Below, piece after piece: positions 16,741 through 26,200 of a DNA stretch of 64,000 nucleotides. The stretch covers positions 62,001 to 126,000 of the forward strand of contig NZ_JADNAT010000004.1 in the NCBI RefSeq assembly GCF_015550425.1, given 5' to 3'. Positions within the stretch are counted from its first letter, which is position 1. Each line of letters begins with the position of its first letter. The DNA comes from Clostridium sp. 1001275B_160808_H3 (GTDB taxonomy: Bacteria; Bacillota; Clostridia; Clostridiales; Clostridiaceae). The notes beneath the pieces are model-generated. The model made no database searches, was not told the DNA's origin, and worked only from the letters and a program-made list of their open reading frames with translations. The translations under genes and the position numbers were made by a program.

Positions 16741-18807
16741 ATGGACTTGTTTTGGAATAAAGAAAAGAGAAAAGATGATATAAAATACAAAAGAGGATTT
16801 ACTTATCTAACTGTATTCTTAGCAATATACTTACTTTTATTAACAGTGATTGCACCTAAAAGGCATAATCTTTCAGTAGGAGATATAGCAACTGTAGATA
16901 TAAAAGCACCTATTGATACTGTTGATGAAATTGCAACTAAGCAAAAAGAAGAAGAGGCTATGGCCAAAGCGAGAGAAGATAAGCAGTATATAGTTAAAAG
17001 TGAGGTAAAGACTCAAGCAATTGAAAATGTTAATAAACTATTCAATAAGATTGTATCTGAAAATTCTTCTAACAAGGAAGAAAAGGATAAGATAGCTGAA
17101 ATAAAAAAAATCGAAGAATTTAGTTTAACTGATGATGAGTATAAAATATTAGTTGAATTAAAGGAAAAAGCATCTGAAATACAACATTTAGTAGTAGATG
17201 TACTAGAGACAGTTTATAAGGAAGAAATAGAAGAAAATAAATATGAAGATTTATTAGAAGCAAAATCAATAGCAGATAACCAATTATTTAATAGTAATAT
17301 AGACAGAGAATTAGAAGATGTTTTGAAGAATATATGCCATACGCAAATAAAACCAAATAAGTTTGTTGATAATGATAAAATGGAGGAAGCTGTTAAAGAA
17401 GCTCAAAAGAGCGTTCCAAAAGAAATAATAAAGAAAAATCAAATAATAGTAAAAGAAGGTGAACCTGTAACTGAAAGACAAATAGAAGTTTTAAAAGAAT
17501 TAGGTCTTTTAAATAATGGTACAACAAAAAGTTATTTATTTTCATTTATTTCTTTAGGAATATTAGTTGCTTTAGTATTAGCTATTCAGTATAGATATAT
17601 CTTTAAGGAAAAGCCTGAAGTATTTAAAAATACTAAAATGATAATACTTATAAGTAGTATAAATCTTATAATAATTTTGATTTCAATTGGATTAAATGTA
17701 ATTTCTCCATATTTAATACCATTAGTTTGTAGTGCTATGCTTATGACAATATTAATTGATTATAAGATATCTTTAGTTATAAACTTATTAAACATAATAT
17801 TTATAGCTATAATAGTTGGATTTAATCCATCGGTAGTTGTTTTATCTATATTAAGTGTTGTTCTTGGATCAACTGGTCTTAAAAAAGTTCAACAAAGAAA
17901 TGATATTATATATTCGACTGTTTATATAACTGGTATATTAGCCTTATTCTCATTTACTTTAGGGATGATTTCATCCAATAATATAAAAGAGATATTGATT
18001 CAAACTGGATATACAGCAATAGGAATTTTGCTTTCAGGAATTCTAGCAGTTGGATTATTACCTTTCTTTGAGTCAATATTTGATGTAGTTACTAATATAA
18101 AGTTATTAGAATTATCAAATCCAAATCAGCCATTAATGAAAAAACTATTAATGGAGGCACCAGGCACATATCACCATAGTATGATGGTTGCTAATTTAGC
18201 AGAAGCTGCTGCGGAGGCTGTTGGAGGAAACCCAGTTGTTGCTAGAGTAGGTGCTTATTATCATGATATTGGAAAAACGAAAAGACCATACTTTTTTGGG
18301 GAAAATCAAATGGGAAAAGAAAATCCACATAATAAGATAACACCTAATTTAAGTACATTAATTATCTTATCTCATACAAAAGATGGTTTAGAAATGGCTA
18401 GGGAGCATAAAATTCCTAAGGTAATTCAGGATATGATAGAACAGCATCATGGAACTACGTTAGTTAAATACTTTTATTATAAACTTAAGAATTCATCAGA
18501 TAAGCCCGATGAGATCAAGGAAGAGGATTTTAGATATCCAGGTCCGATTCCATCTTTTAAAGAATCAGGGATTTTGATGCTTTCAGATAGTGTAGAAGCT
18601 GCTGTAAGGTCCATTAATGAGCCTACAAAGGGTAAAATAGAAGAGATGGTAAATAATATAATAAATGATAAACTTAACTCTAGACAGCTTGTGAATTGTG
18701 ATTTAACATTAAAAGATATAGAGATAATAAGAAAGACTTTTCTTAAGACATTAGATGGAATATATCATCATAGAATTGAATATCCAACTGAAAAGAAAGT
18801 TAAATAA
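16741..18807 (+). CDS. pgpH: 7TM-HD cyclic-di-AMP phosphodiesterase PgpH
   Basis: Membrane enzyme of the 7TM-7TMR-HD family that hydrolyses cyclic di-AMP to pApA. An N-terminal membrane helix (about 20-37) anchors a large extracellular sensor region. A block of about seven transmembrane helices follows near 265-440. The cytosolic HD domain shows YHHSMMVANLAEAA and YYHDIGKTKRP plus a downstream EQHHGT. The length is near 688 residues. The start is uncertain: GTG 16738 overlaps the ribosome binding site, ATG 16741 is very close to it, and TTG 16747 has the best spacing. It sits between yqfD and ybeY, as in Bacillus. Confidence 0.93.
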   Translation: MDLFWNKEKRKDDIKYKRGFTYLTVFLAIYLLLLTVIAPKRHNLSVGDIATVDIKAPIDTVDEIATKQKEEEAMAKAREDKQYIVKSEVKTQAIENVNKLFNKIVSENSSNKEEKDKIAEIKKIEEFSLTDDEYKILVELKEKASEIQHLVVDVLETVYKEEIEENKYEDLLEAKSIADNQLFNSNIDRELEDVLKNICHTQIKPNKFVDNDKMEEAVKEAQKSVPKEIIKKNQIIVKEGEPVTERQIEVLKELGLLNNGTTKSYLFSFISLGILVALVLAIQYRYIFKEKPEVFKNTKMIILISSINLIIILISIGLNVISPYLIPLVCSAMLMTILIDYKISLVINLLNIIFIAIIVGFNPSVVVLSILSVVLGSTGLKKVQQRNDIIYSTVYITGILALFSFTLGMISSNNIKEILIQTGYTAIGILLSGILAVGLLPFFESIFDVVTNIKLLELSNPNQPLMKKLLMEAPGTYHHSMMVANLAEAAAEAVGGNPVVARVGAYYHDIGKTKRPYFFGENQMGKENPHNKITPNLSTLIILSHTKDGLEMAREHKIPKVIQDMIEQHHGTTLVKYFYYKLKNSSDKPDEIKEEDFRYPGPIPSFKESGILMLSDSVEAAVRSINEPTKGKIEEMVNNIINDKLNSRQLVNCDLTLKDIEIIRKTFLKTLDGIYHHRIEYPTEKKVK

Positions 18808-18839
18808 CTAAGTAATTAAATTTTATAAGGGATTTGATA

Positions 18840-18871
18840 GGGGAGGGTATCATACCTTTCCCTTTAATTTT
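18840..18871 (+). terminator. Hairpin between pgpH and ybeY
   Basis: A 10-bp stem (18840-18849 with 18853-18862, two GU pairs) with a 3-nt loop is followed by TTTAATTTT. It is a likely partial terminator within the operon. Confidence 0.6.
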
Positions 18872-18894
18872 AGAAAATAATAAAGGAGATAAAA

Positions 18895-19395
18895 ATGTTA
18901 TATACTGAAAATAGACAAGATAAATTAGAGGTTACAGAAGATTTTATAGAAAGATTAAGTGATGTATGTGATTTTGCATTAAAAGAAGAAGGGGTAGAAT
19001 GTCAATATCAAATTTCTTTATTGTTTGTTGATAATGAAGAAATAAGAGAAATTAATAATGAAACAAGAAATATTGATAGAGCAACAGATGTACTATCTTT
19101 TCCTATGTTAGATTTTGAAGATAAGAAAGTTTTTAATGAAATGTATTTAAACTATGATTTTGATGAGACTTTCAAAGATGGAGATGAATTAATTTTAGGA
19201 GATATGGTTTTATCTTTGGAAAGAGCTTTAGAACAAAGTGAGGAATATGGTCATTCATATGAAAGAGAAGTTGGCTATTTAGTAGTACATTCAATTCTTC
19301 ACTTATTAGGTTATGATCATATGGAAGAGGATGATAAAAAAAGAATGAGAAAAAGAGAGGAAGAAATATTAAATAAATTGCAAATTAGAAGATAA
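18895..19395 (+). CDS. ybeY: Endoribonuclease YbeY (rRNA maturation)
   Basis: A zinc-dependent single-strand endoribonuclease that matures the 16S rRNA 3' end and takes part in ribosome quality control. The metal motif H-x3-H-x5-H appears as [11 protein letters not shown] near residues 131-141, followed by MEEDD. The mid-protein block [13 protein letters not shown] is also diagnostic. The 166-residue length is normal. The AAAGGAG ribosome binding site is well placed. It forms a run with dgkA and era, an arrangement shared by many Firmicutes. Confidence 0.96.
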   Translation: MLYTENRQDKLEVTEDFIERLSDVCDFALKEEGVECQYQISLLFVDNEEIREINNETRNIDRATDVLSFPMLDFEDKKVFNEMYLNYDFDETFKDGDELILGDMVLSLERALEQSEEYGHSYEREVGYLVVHSILHLLGYDHMEEDDKKRMRKREEEILNKLQIRR

Positions 19396-19416
19396 TACTA
19401 TAAGTGGGGGTAGCTT

Positions 19417-20118
19417 ATGAAAATAAAGAAGATGGTGGAGAGCTTTAACTATGCGATAAATGGGATTATAGAAACTGTGAGAACACAAAGGAATATGAAA
19501 ATTCATATATTTGCAGCATTATGCGTACTTTTATCATGTTTTTTATTCGATGTATCGAAGATAGAATTTCTTATTTTAGCAATCACAATCACATTAGTAC
19601 TCGGAGCTGAAATAATTAATACAGCAATAGAAGCAACTATAGATATGTCTACAAATCATTATCATCCTTTAGCAAAGATAGCAAAAAATGCATCAGCAGG
19701 AGCAGTATTAGTCACGGCTATAAATGCTTTGCTTGTAGGATATATAATATTTTGGGATAAGATATCTGATTTGTCTTATGATGTAATACACAAAGTAAAG
19801 CAATCAGAACCTTATATGATATTTATAGCATTAGTATTCGTAATTTTAGCTACTTTAATAATAAAATCTATTTTTGGAGAAGGAACGCCGTTAAGAGGTG
19901 GAATGCCTAGTGGACATAGTGCTCTTTCATTTTCAATAGCAACAGCAATTTCGTTGATAACAGAAGAACCTATATGTATAGTATTAAGTTATTTAATGGC
20001 ATTAATAACAGCGCAAAGTAGAGTAGATTCTAACATTCACTCTATCTGGGAGGTTATTGTTGGTGCTCTATTTGGAACTTTATTAACATTATTGATATTT
20101 GTTATATTTAAGATATAA
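19417..20118 (+). CDS. dgkA: Undecaprenol kinase DgkA fused to a PAP2 phosphatase domain
   Basis: The N-terminal half (about 1-115) is a small diacylglycerol kinase-type domain with three helices and the active-site block GAEIINTAIEATIDMS...HPLAKIAKNASAGAVLV; in Gram-positives this enzyme phosphorylates undecaprenol. The C-terminal half (about 125-233) is a PAP2-type phosphatase-like domain with PSGHS near residue 165 and SR-x5-H in SRVDSNIHSIWE. The fusion would place a lipid kinase and a lipid phosphatase on one chain. The PAP2 part lacks a clear KX6RP motif and has Glu in place of the usual Asp after the last His, so activity is unsure. It is 21 nt after ybeY and upstream of era. Confidence 0.93.
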   Translation: MKIKKMVESFNYAINGIIETVRTQRNMKIHIFAALCVLLSCFLFDVSKIEFLILAITITLVLGAEIINTAIEATIDMSTNHYHPLAKIAKNASAGAVLVTAINALLVGYIIFWDKISDLSYDVIHKVKQSEPYMIFIALVFVILATLIIKSIFGEGTPLRGGMPSGHSALSFSIATAISLITEEPICIVLSYLMALITAQSRVDSNIHSIWEVIVGALFGTLLTLLIFVIFKI

Positions 20119-20318
20119 TATAGTATCTCGGTACTTATATAAATCTTATTAACAATGCTTTAATTTTGTAAAAGTAATGATATAATAAAAGATACAATAA
20201 TTTTGAAAATACAAAGAGCAAATAATATTAATAAAAATAAGGATAAATATCTAATTAAAACTTTTGAAAAGTAATGCTAAAAGCATTGATTAAAAGAATT
20301 AGATAATTAGGAGGAAAA

Positions 20319-21209
20319 ATGTTTAAATCAGGATTTGTAACAATAGTAGGTAGACCCAATGTAGGAAAATCAACTTTATTAAATCATATAATGGGAGAAA
20401 AACTATCCATAGTATCAAATAAACCACAAACTACTAGAAATAATATACAAACAATATTAACAGGGAAAGATCATCAATTAGTATTCGTAGATACACCAGG
20501 AATACATAAACCTAAGCATAAATTAGGAGAATACATGGTTAACTCAGCAAAAGATTCTATAAAAGAAGTAGATCTTGTATTATTCTTAATAAATCCTGAA
20601 GAGGAGATAGGAAGAGGAGATAAATTTATAATAGAGACTTTAAAGAATCAAAAAGCTCCTGTATTTTTAGTAGTAAATAAAATTGATGAATTTACTCAAG
20701 AGAGAGTTGCAAAGACTCTTCAAATGTATTCATCAGAATTAGATTTTAAAGAAATAATTCCTATTTCAGCACTTAGAGGGAAGAATGTTGATAAATTAGT
20801 TGAGTTAATGATTGAAACAATGCCAGAAGGACCTAAATACTATCCGGATGATATGATAACAGATGTACAAGAGAGGTTTGTTGTATCAGAGATAGTAAGA
20901 GAAAAGGCTTTAAGAACATTAAGAGAAGAAATTCCACATGGAATTGCAGTTGATATAATTCAAATGAAACAAAGTCCAAGTGGAACATGGCATATTGAAG
21001 TAGATATGCTTTGTGAGAAGGATTCACATAAAGGAATAATTATAGGTAAGAATGGTCAATGCTTAAAGAAAATAGGCGAAAGTGCAAGATATGAGATAGA
21101 GAAATTTTTAGGTGCTAAGGTTAATCTGAAAATTTGGGTAAAGGTAAGAAAAGAGTGGAGAGATAATCAAAACCTATTAAAAGAATTAGGATATAAAAAG
21201 GTTAAATAA
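20319..21209 (+). CDS. era: GTPase Era
   Basis: Essential GTPase that binds near the 3' end of 16S rRNA and supports 30S assembly. GTPase motifs are G1 [10 protein letters not shown]3 DTPGIHKP and G4 NKID; the C-terminal KH domain has [15 protein letters not shown]. The 296-residue length is typical. The start has an ideal ribosome binding site, TAGGAGG. A 200-nt spacer before it includes an extended -10 (TGATATAAT at 20178-20186) and a short AATGCT/AGCATT hairpin (20273-20287), so a separate promoter is likely. Confidence 0.97.
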   Translation: MFKSGFVTIVGRPNVGKSTLLNHIMGEKLSIVSNKPQTTRNNIQTILTGKDHQLVFVDTPGIHKPKHKLGEYMVNSAKDSIKEVDLVLFLINPEEEIGRGDKFIIETLKNQKAPVFLVVNKIDEFTQERVAKTLQMYSSELDFKEIIPISALRGKNVDKLVELMIETMPEGPKYYPDDMITDVQERFVVSEIVREKALRTLREEIPHGIAVDIIQMKQSPSGTWHIEVDMLCEKDSHKGIIIGKNGQCLKKIGESARYEIEKFLGAKVNLKIWVKVRKEWRDNQNLLKELGYKKVK

Positions 21210-21218
21210 AATAAGGGG

Positions 21219-21968
21219 ATGGTGTTTCTGTCACTACATAAGTTAAATGCAGTAGTAATAAAAACTAAAGAATTTAAAGAAAATGATAAACTAGTATGGT
21301 TATATACAAATAAATTGGGAAAAATAACAGCTATAGCAAAAGGATCAAGAAAAAGTAAGAGTAAGCTTTTATCTCTTACTTTACCTCTATGCTATGGGGA
21401 ATATGTTTTATTTAAAGGAAAAAGTTTATTTAATCTTCAAGAAGGTAAAATAATTAATTCTTTTCAAGGTTTATTAGATAATTTAGATAAATTGACTTAT
21501 TCATCCTACATATGTGAGTTAATAGATATATGTGTAGAAGAAGGAGAAACTAATGAAGAGTTATTTAGAGATTTTCTAACTTGTATGTATCTACTTAATA
21601 CAGATGCATTAGATTATGAAATGCTTATTAGATCCTTTGAACTTAAATTATTAAAAGCAACTGGGTATGGGTTAAACTTAGAAAGTTGTATAAGTTGTAG
21701 GAAAAAAATATCGGTATCAAATTATATATCTTTATCACATTATGGTGGGGTTTGTGAGGAATGTTCAAGAGAACATGGAATTTATATTTCAAAGCCTGCA
21801 TATAATGCTATAAGGTTTTTGATGAAGACTCCTATGGATAAAATATATAAATTAAATGTAAATGCAGACGTAAAGAGGGATATAAGTAAGGTCACGACAT
21901 TTATTATATCTTCAAACTATTCTAAAAAGCCAAAAAGCTTAGAAATGTTAAATTATATAAAGGAGTGA
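21219..21968 (+). CDS. recO: DNA repair protein RecO
   Basis: RecO acts with RecF and RecR to load RecA on gapped DNA. The 249-residue protein has the N-terminal OB-fold (VVIKTKEFKENDKLVWLYT...GKITAIAKGSRKSKS) and a C-terminal helical region with a C-x2-C...C-x2-C zinc site (CISC and CEEC). The start is ambiguous: the ATG at 21219 directly follows AAGGGG with no spacer, GTG at 21222 has 3 nt, and CTG at 21228 has the best spacing. It follows era by nine nt, a conserved pairing. Confidence 0.94.
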   Translation: MVFLSLHKLNAVVIKTKEFKENDKLVWLYTNKLGKITAIAKGSRKSKSKLLSLTLPLCYGEYVLFKGKSLFNLQEGKIINSFQGLLDNLDKLTYSSYICELIDICVEEGETNEELFRDFLTCMYLLNTDALDYEMLIRSFELKLLKATGYGLNLESCISCRKKISVSNYISLSHYGGVCEECSREHGIYISKPAYNAIRFLMKTPMDKIYKLNVNADVKRDISKVTTFIISSNYSKKPKSLEMLNYIKE

Positions 21969-21974
21969 ATAAAT

Positions 21975-22598
21975 ATGGGAATAACTTTAGAAAAGGTAGA
22001 TCAAGTTAAAGAGAGAACTGGTGTAAGCTATGCAGAGGCAAAATATGCTCTTGAAGTAAGCAATGGAGATGTACTAGAAGCGATAATATATATTGAAGGA
22101 ATAAAGGGAATTAAGCCGGATTATATAGAAGATAATCCAGGAAAAGAAAAATATGAAACTATAGATGAACTTAAAAAGTGGTTAAAAGACTTAATAAATA
22201 AGGGAAATGTCACTAGAATTAGAGTTAGCAAGGACGGAAAAGAACTTGTAGATGTTCCTGTTAATGCAGGGATAGCAGCAGGGGTAATTGCTATTATTAT
22301 TCCACCTATATTAGCTTTTGTTGTTATTGCAGCAGTTGTAACGCAAATAACTATAGAAATAACTAAAGCTGATGGTAGTGTTGAAGTTGTTAATAAATAT
22401 ATAAGTAAGGCTGCAAATGAAATAAAGGATGCTGCTACAGATGTTGCTTGTATGGTTAAAGATAAAGTAAGTGAAGTTAAAAATGAAAAATTTAATAAGG
22501 CTAGTGACAATAATAATGAGAAAAAGCAATACGATAAAAATAAACAAGTAGATGAAAATGTATTTACATATACTGTAAATTTCGAAGATGAGGACTAA
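21975..22598 (+). CDS. DUF4342 protein with UBA-like N-terminus
   Basis: A 207-residue protein of unknown role. Residues 1-45 (EKVDQVKERTGVSYAEAKYALEVSNGDVLEAIIYIEG) resemble a UBA/TS-N three-helix domain, as in the start of EF-Ts. Residues about 62-125 are the DUF4342 domain with IRVSKDGKELVDVPVNAGIAAGV and a hydrophobic stretch (AGVIAIIIPPILAFVVIAAV) likely to be a membrane segment. The tail is charged and low in complexity. It begins six nt after recO and is commonly found there in clostridia. Confidence 0.85.
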   Translation: MGITLEKVDQVKERTGVSYAEAKYALEVSNGDVLEAIIYIEGIKGIKPDYIEDNPGKEKYETIDELKKWLKDLINKGNVTRIRVSKDGKELVDVPVNAGIAAGVIAIIIPPILAFVVIAAVVTQITIEITKADGSVEVVNKYISKAANEIKDAATDVACMVKDKVSEVKNEKFNKASDNNNEKKQYDKNKQVDENVFTYTVNFEDED

Positions 22599-22718
22599 AT
22601 TGAAGCAAAATTGAGATAAACAGGAGATACAGTAGAATAAAATAAACAGAAAAGGAATATTCAGCTAATATGACTAATTTTTCGGGAAATTAACTATAGT
22701 CAAAGTTTTATAAAATGT

Positions 22719-22745
22719 TATAATTATAGTGTAAATATCACACTA
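22719..22745 (+). promoter_or_regulatory. ccpN promoter with operator-like palindrome
   Basis: TATAAT (22719-22724) is followed at once by TAGTGT-N7-ACACTA (22727-22745), which would straddle the transcription start. It is well placed for repression and autoregulation by the CcpN-type protein is a reasonable guess. Confidence 0.5.
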
Positions 22746-22802
22746 ATCAAACAAATCAAAATTATCTGAATATTCCTTGTAAATGCAGAAAGAGGGATAA
22801 AT

Positions 22803-23441
22803 TTGAAATTATCACAAAGGCAAGAGGAAATCATAAGGATAGTAAAAGAAGGACAGCCTGTTACAAGTGAATCTTTAGCAGAGCATCTTGGTGTAACTAG
22901 AGCAGCGTTAAGAGCAGATTTAGCTATTTTAACAATGATAGGGATACTTGATGCTAGACCTAAGGTTGGTTATGTATATTTAGGAGAGGCACAAAATACT
23001 AGAATATTAGAGAATATTTCTAAGGTTTTAGTTGGGGAAATTATGTCTAAACCGGTTACAGTAAGTGAAGAAACTACAGTGTATGATGCAATCGTATTCT
23101 TATTCTTAAATGATGTAGGAACATTGTTTGTAGAAAGTAACGGAGTTTTAGTTGGTGCAGTTTCTAGAAAAGATTTCTTGAAAAATGCTATAGGGGGAAC
23201 CGATATTCATAAAGTTCCTGTTGGAGTTATAATGACTAGAATGCCAAATATCATATGTGGATATGCGGAAGATAGTGCTTATAGCTTAGCAAAGAAAATT
23301 ATTGAGCATGAGATCGATAGTATCCCAATAGTAGAGAAAATAGAAACAACAGCTAATGAGAAAAGTCAATTTAAAATAATTGGGAAAATATCAAAAACTA
23401 ACATAACAAAGCTTTTTGTTAAGCTTGGAGAAGGCAATTAA
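22803..23441 (+). CDS. ccpN: CcpN-type transcriptional repressor (HTH plus two CBS domains)
   Basis: A 212-residue regulator, the same length and layout as Bacillus subtilis CcpN. An N-terminal winged helix (QEEIIRIVKEGQPVTSESLAEHLGVTRAALRADLAIL) is followed by two CBS domains (about 80-135 and 145-205). CcpN represses gluconeogenic genes in Bacillus and senses nucleotide and metabolite state through the CBS pair. Here it sits directly upstream of ppdK, a plausible target. Translation begins at TTG 22803 after AGAGGG. Confidence 0.9.
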   Translation: MKLSQRQEEIIRIVKEGQPVTSESLAEHLGVTRAALRADLAILTMIGILDARPKVGYVYLGEAQNTRILENISKVLVGEIMSKPVTVSEETTVYDAIVFLFLNDVGTLFVESNGVLVGAVSRKDFLKNAIGGTDIHKVPVGVIMTRMPNIICGYAEDSAYSLAKKIIEHEIDSIPIVEKIETTANEKSQFKIIGKISKTNITKLFVKLGEGN

Positions 23442-23473
23442 GAGAAGACTATGGGTAATTTATTAGGGTAACT

Positions 23474-23491
23474 ACAGTGCAAAAGTACTGT
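23474..23491 (+). promoter_or_regulatory. Inverted repeat upstream of ppdK
   Basis: ACAGT-N8-ACTGT lies about 42 nt before the ppdK start. It shares an AGTG core with the palindrome before ccpN but is not the same sequence, so a common regulator is only a guess. Confidence 0.3.
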
Positions 23492-23532
23492 TAGTATATA
23501 TATTCAATTTGATTGAACGGAGGAGTATTGAG

Positions 23533-26163
23533 ATGGAGAAAAAGAAGTACGTTTACCTTTTTAGTGAAGGAAATGGTTCAATGAAGAACCTTCTAGGAGG
23601 TAAAGGGGCAAATTTATCAGAAATGATTTTACTAGGAATTCCAGTACCACAAGGATTCACAGTTACAACAGAGGCTTGTAATAAATATTACGAGGATGGA
23701 AAAATAATATCACAAGAAGTTATTGAAGAAATCCACGAAAAAATTACAGAACTAGAAAAGCTAACAGGAAAAGAGTTTGGTAGTTTAACAAAACCATTAT
23801 TAGTATCTGTAAGATCAGGTGCAAGAGTATCAATGCCAGGTATGATGGATACAGTATTAAATCTTGGACTAAATGATCAATCAGTAGTTGCAATGGCTGA
23901 TTTAACTAATAACCCAAGATTTGCATATGATTCATATAGAAGATTCATTCAAATGTTCTCAGATGTTGTTATGGGTATTGAAAAGAGATTATTTGAAAAT
24001 CTAATAGATGAGATAAAAGAAGAAAAAGGTGTTGAATTTGACACTGATTTAACAGCTGATGACTTAAAGGTATTGGTTGGAAGATATAAAGAGCTTTATA
24101 AAAAAGAAATGGGAGAAGAGTTCCCACAAGATCCAAAAACTCAATTAATTGAAGCTATTACAGCAGTATTTAGATCATGGGATAATCCAAGAGCGATAGT
24201 TTATAGAAGATTAAACGATATTCCAGGGGAATGGGGTACAGCAGTTAACGTACAAGAAATGGTATTTGGTAATAAAGGAGAAACTTCAGGTACAGGAGTT
24301 GTATTCTCAAGAGACCCAGCTACTGGAGAAAACAAAATATATGGTGAGTACTTAATGAACGCACAAGGTGAAGACGTTGTTGCAGGTATAAGAACACCAC
24401 TTCCAATAGCTAAATTAGAAGAGCAAAATCCAGCAATATATAAACAATTTACTGATATAGTTCATACATTAGAAAATCACTATAGAGACATGCAAGACAT
24501 GGAAATAACTATAGAAGAAGGAAAGTTATATTTCTTACAAACTAGAAATGGTAAGAGAACAGCTCAAGCAGCTTTAAAGATAGCTGTTGATTTAGTTGAA
24601 GAAGGAATGTTAACTAAAGAACAAGCAATATTAAAGGTTGAGCCAAATCAATTAGATTCTTTACTTCACCCAGCTTTCCATACAGAAGATTTAAAGAAAG
24701 CTACACCAATTGCAAAAGGACTTCCTGCATCTCCAGGAGCTGCTTGTGGTAAAATAGCTTTCACAGCTGAAGAAGCTAAGGAAAGAAAAGAAAAAGGTGA
24801 AAATGTTGTTTTAGTTAGATTAGAAACTTCACCAGAAGATATAGAAGGTATGATAGCAGCAGAAGGTATATTAACTGTTAGAGGTGGTATGACATCTCAT
24901 GCAGCGGTTGTTGCTAGAGGAATGGGAACTTGCTGTGTTGCAGGTTGTGGAACTTTAAAAGTTGATGAAGAAGCTAAGACTTTAGAGGTTAACGGAAAAG
25001 TTTATACTGATAATGATTATATTTCAATAGATGGTTCAACAGGAAATATATATGGAGAAGCTGTTAAGACAGTTACACCAGAAATATCAGGACATTTTGC
25101 TACATTCATGGGATGGGCAGATGAAATTAGAAAATTAAAGGTTAGAACTAACGCTGATACTCCAAGAGATACTAAGCAAGCAGTAGAGTTTGGAGCAGAA
25201 GGTATAGGTTTATGTAGAACTGAGCATATGTTCTTTGCAGAAGATAGAATAATGGCAGTTAGAGAAATGATTGTTGCTAAGAATGAAGAGCAAAGAAGAA
25301 AAGCTCTTGAAAAATTACTTCCAATGCAAAGAGAAGACTTTATTGGAATATATGAAGCTTTAGGTGGAATGCCAGCAACTATAAGATTCTTAGATCCACC
25401 ACTACATGAATTCTTACCACATAACGATGAAGACATAACATCATTAGCTAAGGAAATGGGATTAACATTTGAAGAGTTAAAATCAACTGTTCAAGAATTA
25501 CATGAGTTTAATCCTATGATGGGTCATAGAGGATGTAGATTAGCAGTTTCTTATCCAGAAATAGCTGAAATGCAAACTAGAGCTGTAATTGAAGCAGCAA
25601 TAGAAGTTAAAAACTCAAAAGGCTTTGATATTGTTCCAGAAATAATGATTCCACTTGTTGGAGAAATAAAGGAATTAAAATATGTTAAAGATATAGTTGT
25701 TAAGACAGCAAAAGAAGTTATGGCAGAAAAAGGTGTTGAATTAGAGTATAAAGTTGGTACTATGATAGAAATACCAAGAGCTGCATTAACTGCTGATTCA
25801 ATTGCTAAGGAAGCAGAGTTCTTCTCATTTGGAACAAATGATTTAACTCAAATGACATTTGGATTCTCAAGAGATGATGCTGCTAAATTCTTAAAGGATT
25901 ACTATGAAAAGAAAATTTACGAACAAGATCCATTTGCTAAGCTAGATCAAACTGGAGTTGGAGAATTAGTTAAGATTGCAGTTGAAAAGGGTAAATCAAC
26001 TAGACCAAATATTAAACTTGGAATATGTGGAGAACATGGTGGAGATCCATCATCAGTAGAGTTCTGTCATAATATTGGATTAGATTATGTATCATGCTCA
26101 CCATTTAGAGTTCCATTAGCAAGACTAGCAGCTGCACAAGCACAAGTTAGAAATAAAAGATAA
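23533..26163 (+). CDS. ppdK: Pyruvate, phosphate dikinase PpdK
   Basis: Interconverts pyruvate, ATP and phosphate with phosphoenolpyruvate, AMP and pyrophosphate; in clostridia it serves glycolysis or gluconeogenesis. The 876-residue protein has the nucleotide-binding domain first (GGKGANLSEMILLGIPVPQGFTV), the phosphohistidine domain with the catalytic His in GGMTSHAAVVARGMG, and the PEP/pyruvate barrel with GLCRTEHMFF and GICGEHGGDPSS. The ATG at 23533 follows CGGAGGAG; the in-frame TTG at 23509 lies upstream of that site and is unlikely. The CcpN-type regulator upstream suggests carbon-dependent control. Confidence 0.98.
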   Translation: MEKKKYVYLFSEGNGSMKNLLGGKGANLSEMILLGIPVPQGFTVTTEACNKYYEDGKIISQEVIEEIHEKITELEKLTGKEFGSLTKPLLVSVRSGARVSMPGMMDTVLNLGLNDQSVVAMADLTNNPRFAYDSYRRFIQMFSDVVMGIEKRLFENLIDEIKEEKGVEFDTDLTADDLKVLVGRYKELYKKEMGEEFPQDPKTQLIEAITAVFRSWDNPRAIVYRRLNDIPGEWGTAVNVQEMVFGNKGETSGTGVVFSRDPATGENKIYGEYLMNAQGEDVVAGIRTPLPIAKLEEQNPAIYKQFTDIVHTLENHYRDMQDMEITIEEGKLYFLQTRNGKRTAQAALKIAVDLVEEGMLTKEQAILKVEPNQLDSLLHPAFHTEDLKKATPIAKGLPASPGAACGKIAFTAEEAKERKEKGENVVLVRLETSPEDIEGMIAAEGILTVRGGMTSHAAVVARGMGTCCVAGCGTLKVDEEAKTLEVNGKVYTDNDYISIDGSTGNIYGEAVKTVTPEISGHFATFMGWADEIRKLKVRTNADTPRDTKQAVEFGAEGIGLCRTEHMFFAEDRIMAVREMIVAKNEEQRRKALEKLLPMQREDFIGIYEALGGMPATIRFLDPPLHEFLPHNDEDITSLAKEMGLTFEELKSTVQELHEFNPMMGHRGCRLAVSYPEIAEMQTRAVIEAAIEVKNSKGFDIVPEIMIPLVGEIKELKYVKDIVVKTAKEVMAEKGVELEYKVGTMIEIPRAALTADSIAKEAEFFSFGTNDLTQMTFGFSRDDAAKFLKDYYEKKIYEQDPFAKLDQTGVGELVKIAVEKGKSTRPNIKLGICGEHGGDPSSVEFCHNIGLDYVSCSPFRVPLARLAAAQAQVRNKR

Positions 26164-26169
26164 TTTATA

Positions 26170-26200
26170 AAAGAGGAGGTGTTAAACCTCCTCTTTAAAA
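26170..26200 (+). terminator. Bidirectional terminator between ppdK and the CotS-type gene
   Basis: A perfect 11-bp stem (26170-26180 with 26186-26196) has a 5-nt loop. A and T tracts on both sides allow use from either strand; it overlaps the stop codon of the minus-strand gene. Confidence 0.85.

Noticed and set aside
25017..25436. 139-codon minus-strand ORF within ppdK
   Set aside because: It lies wholly inside ppdK, whose frame is conserved throughout.
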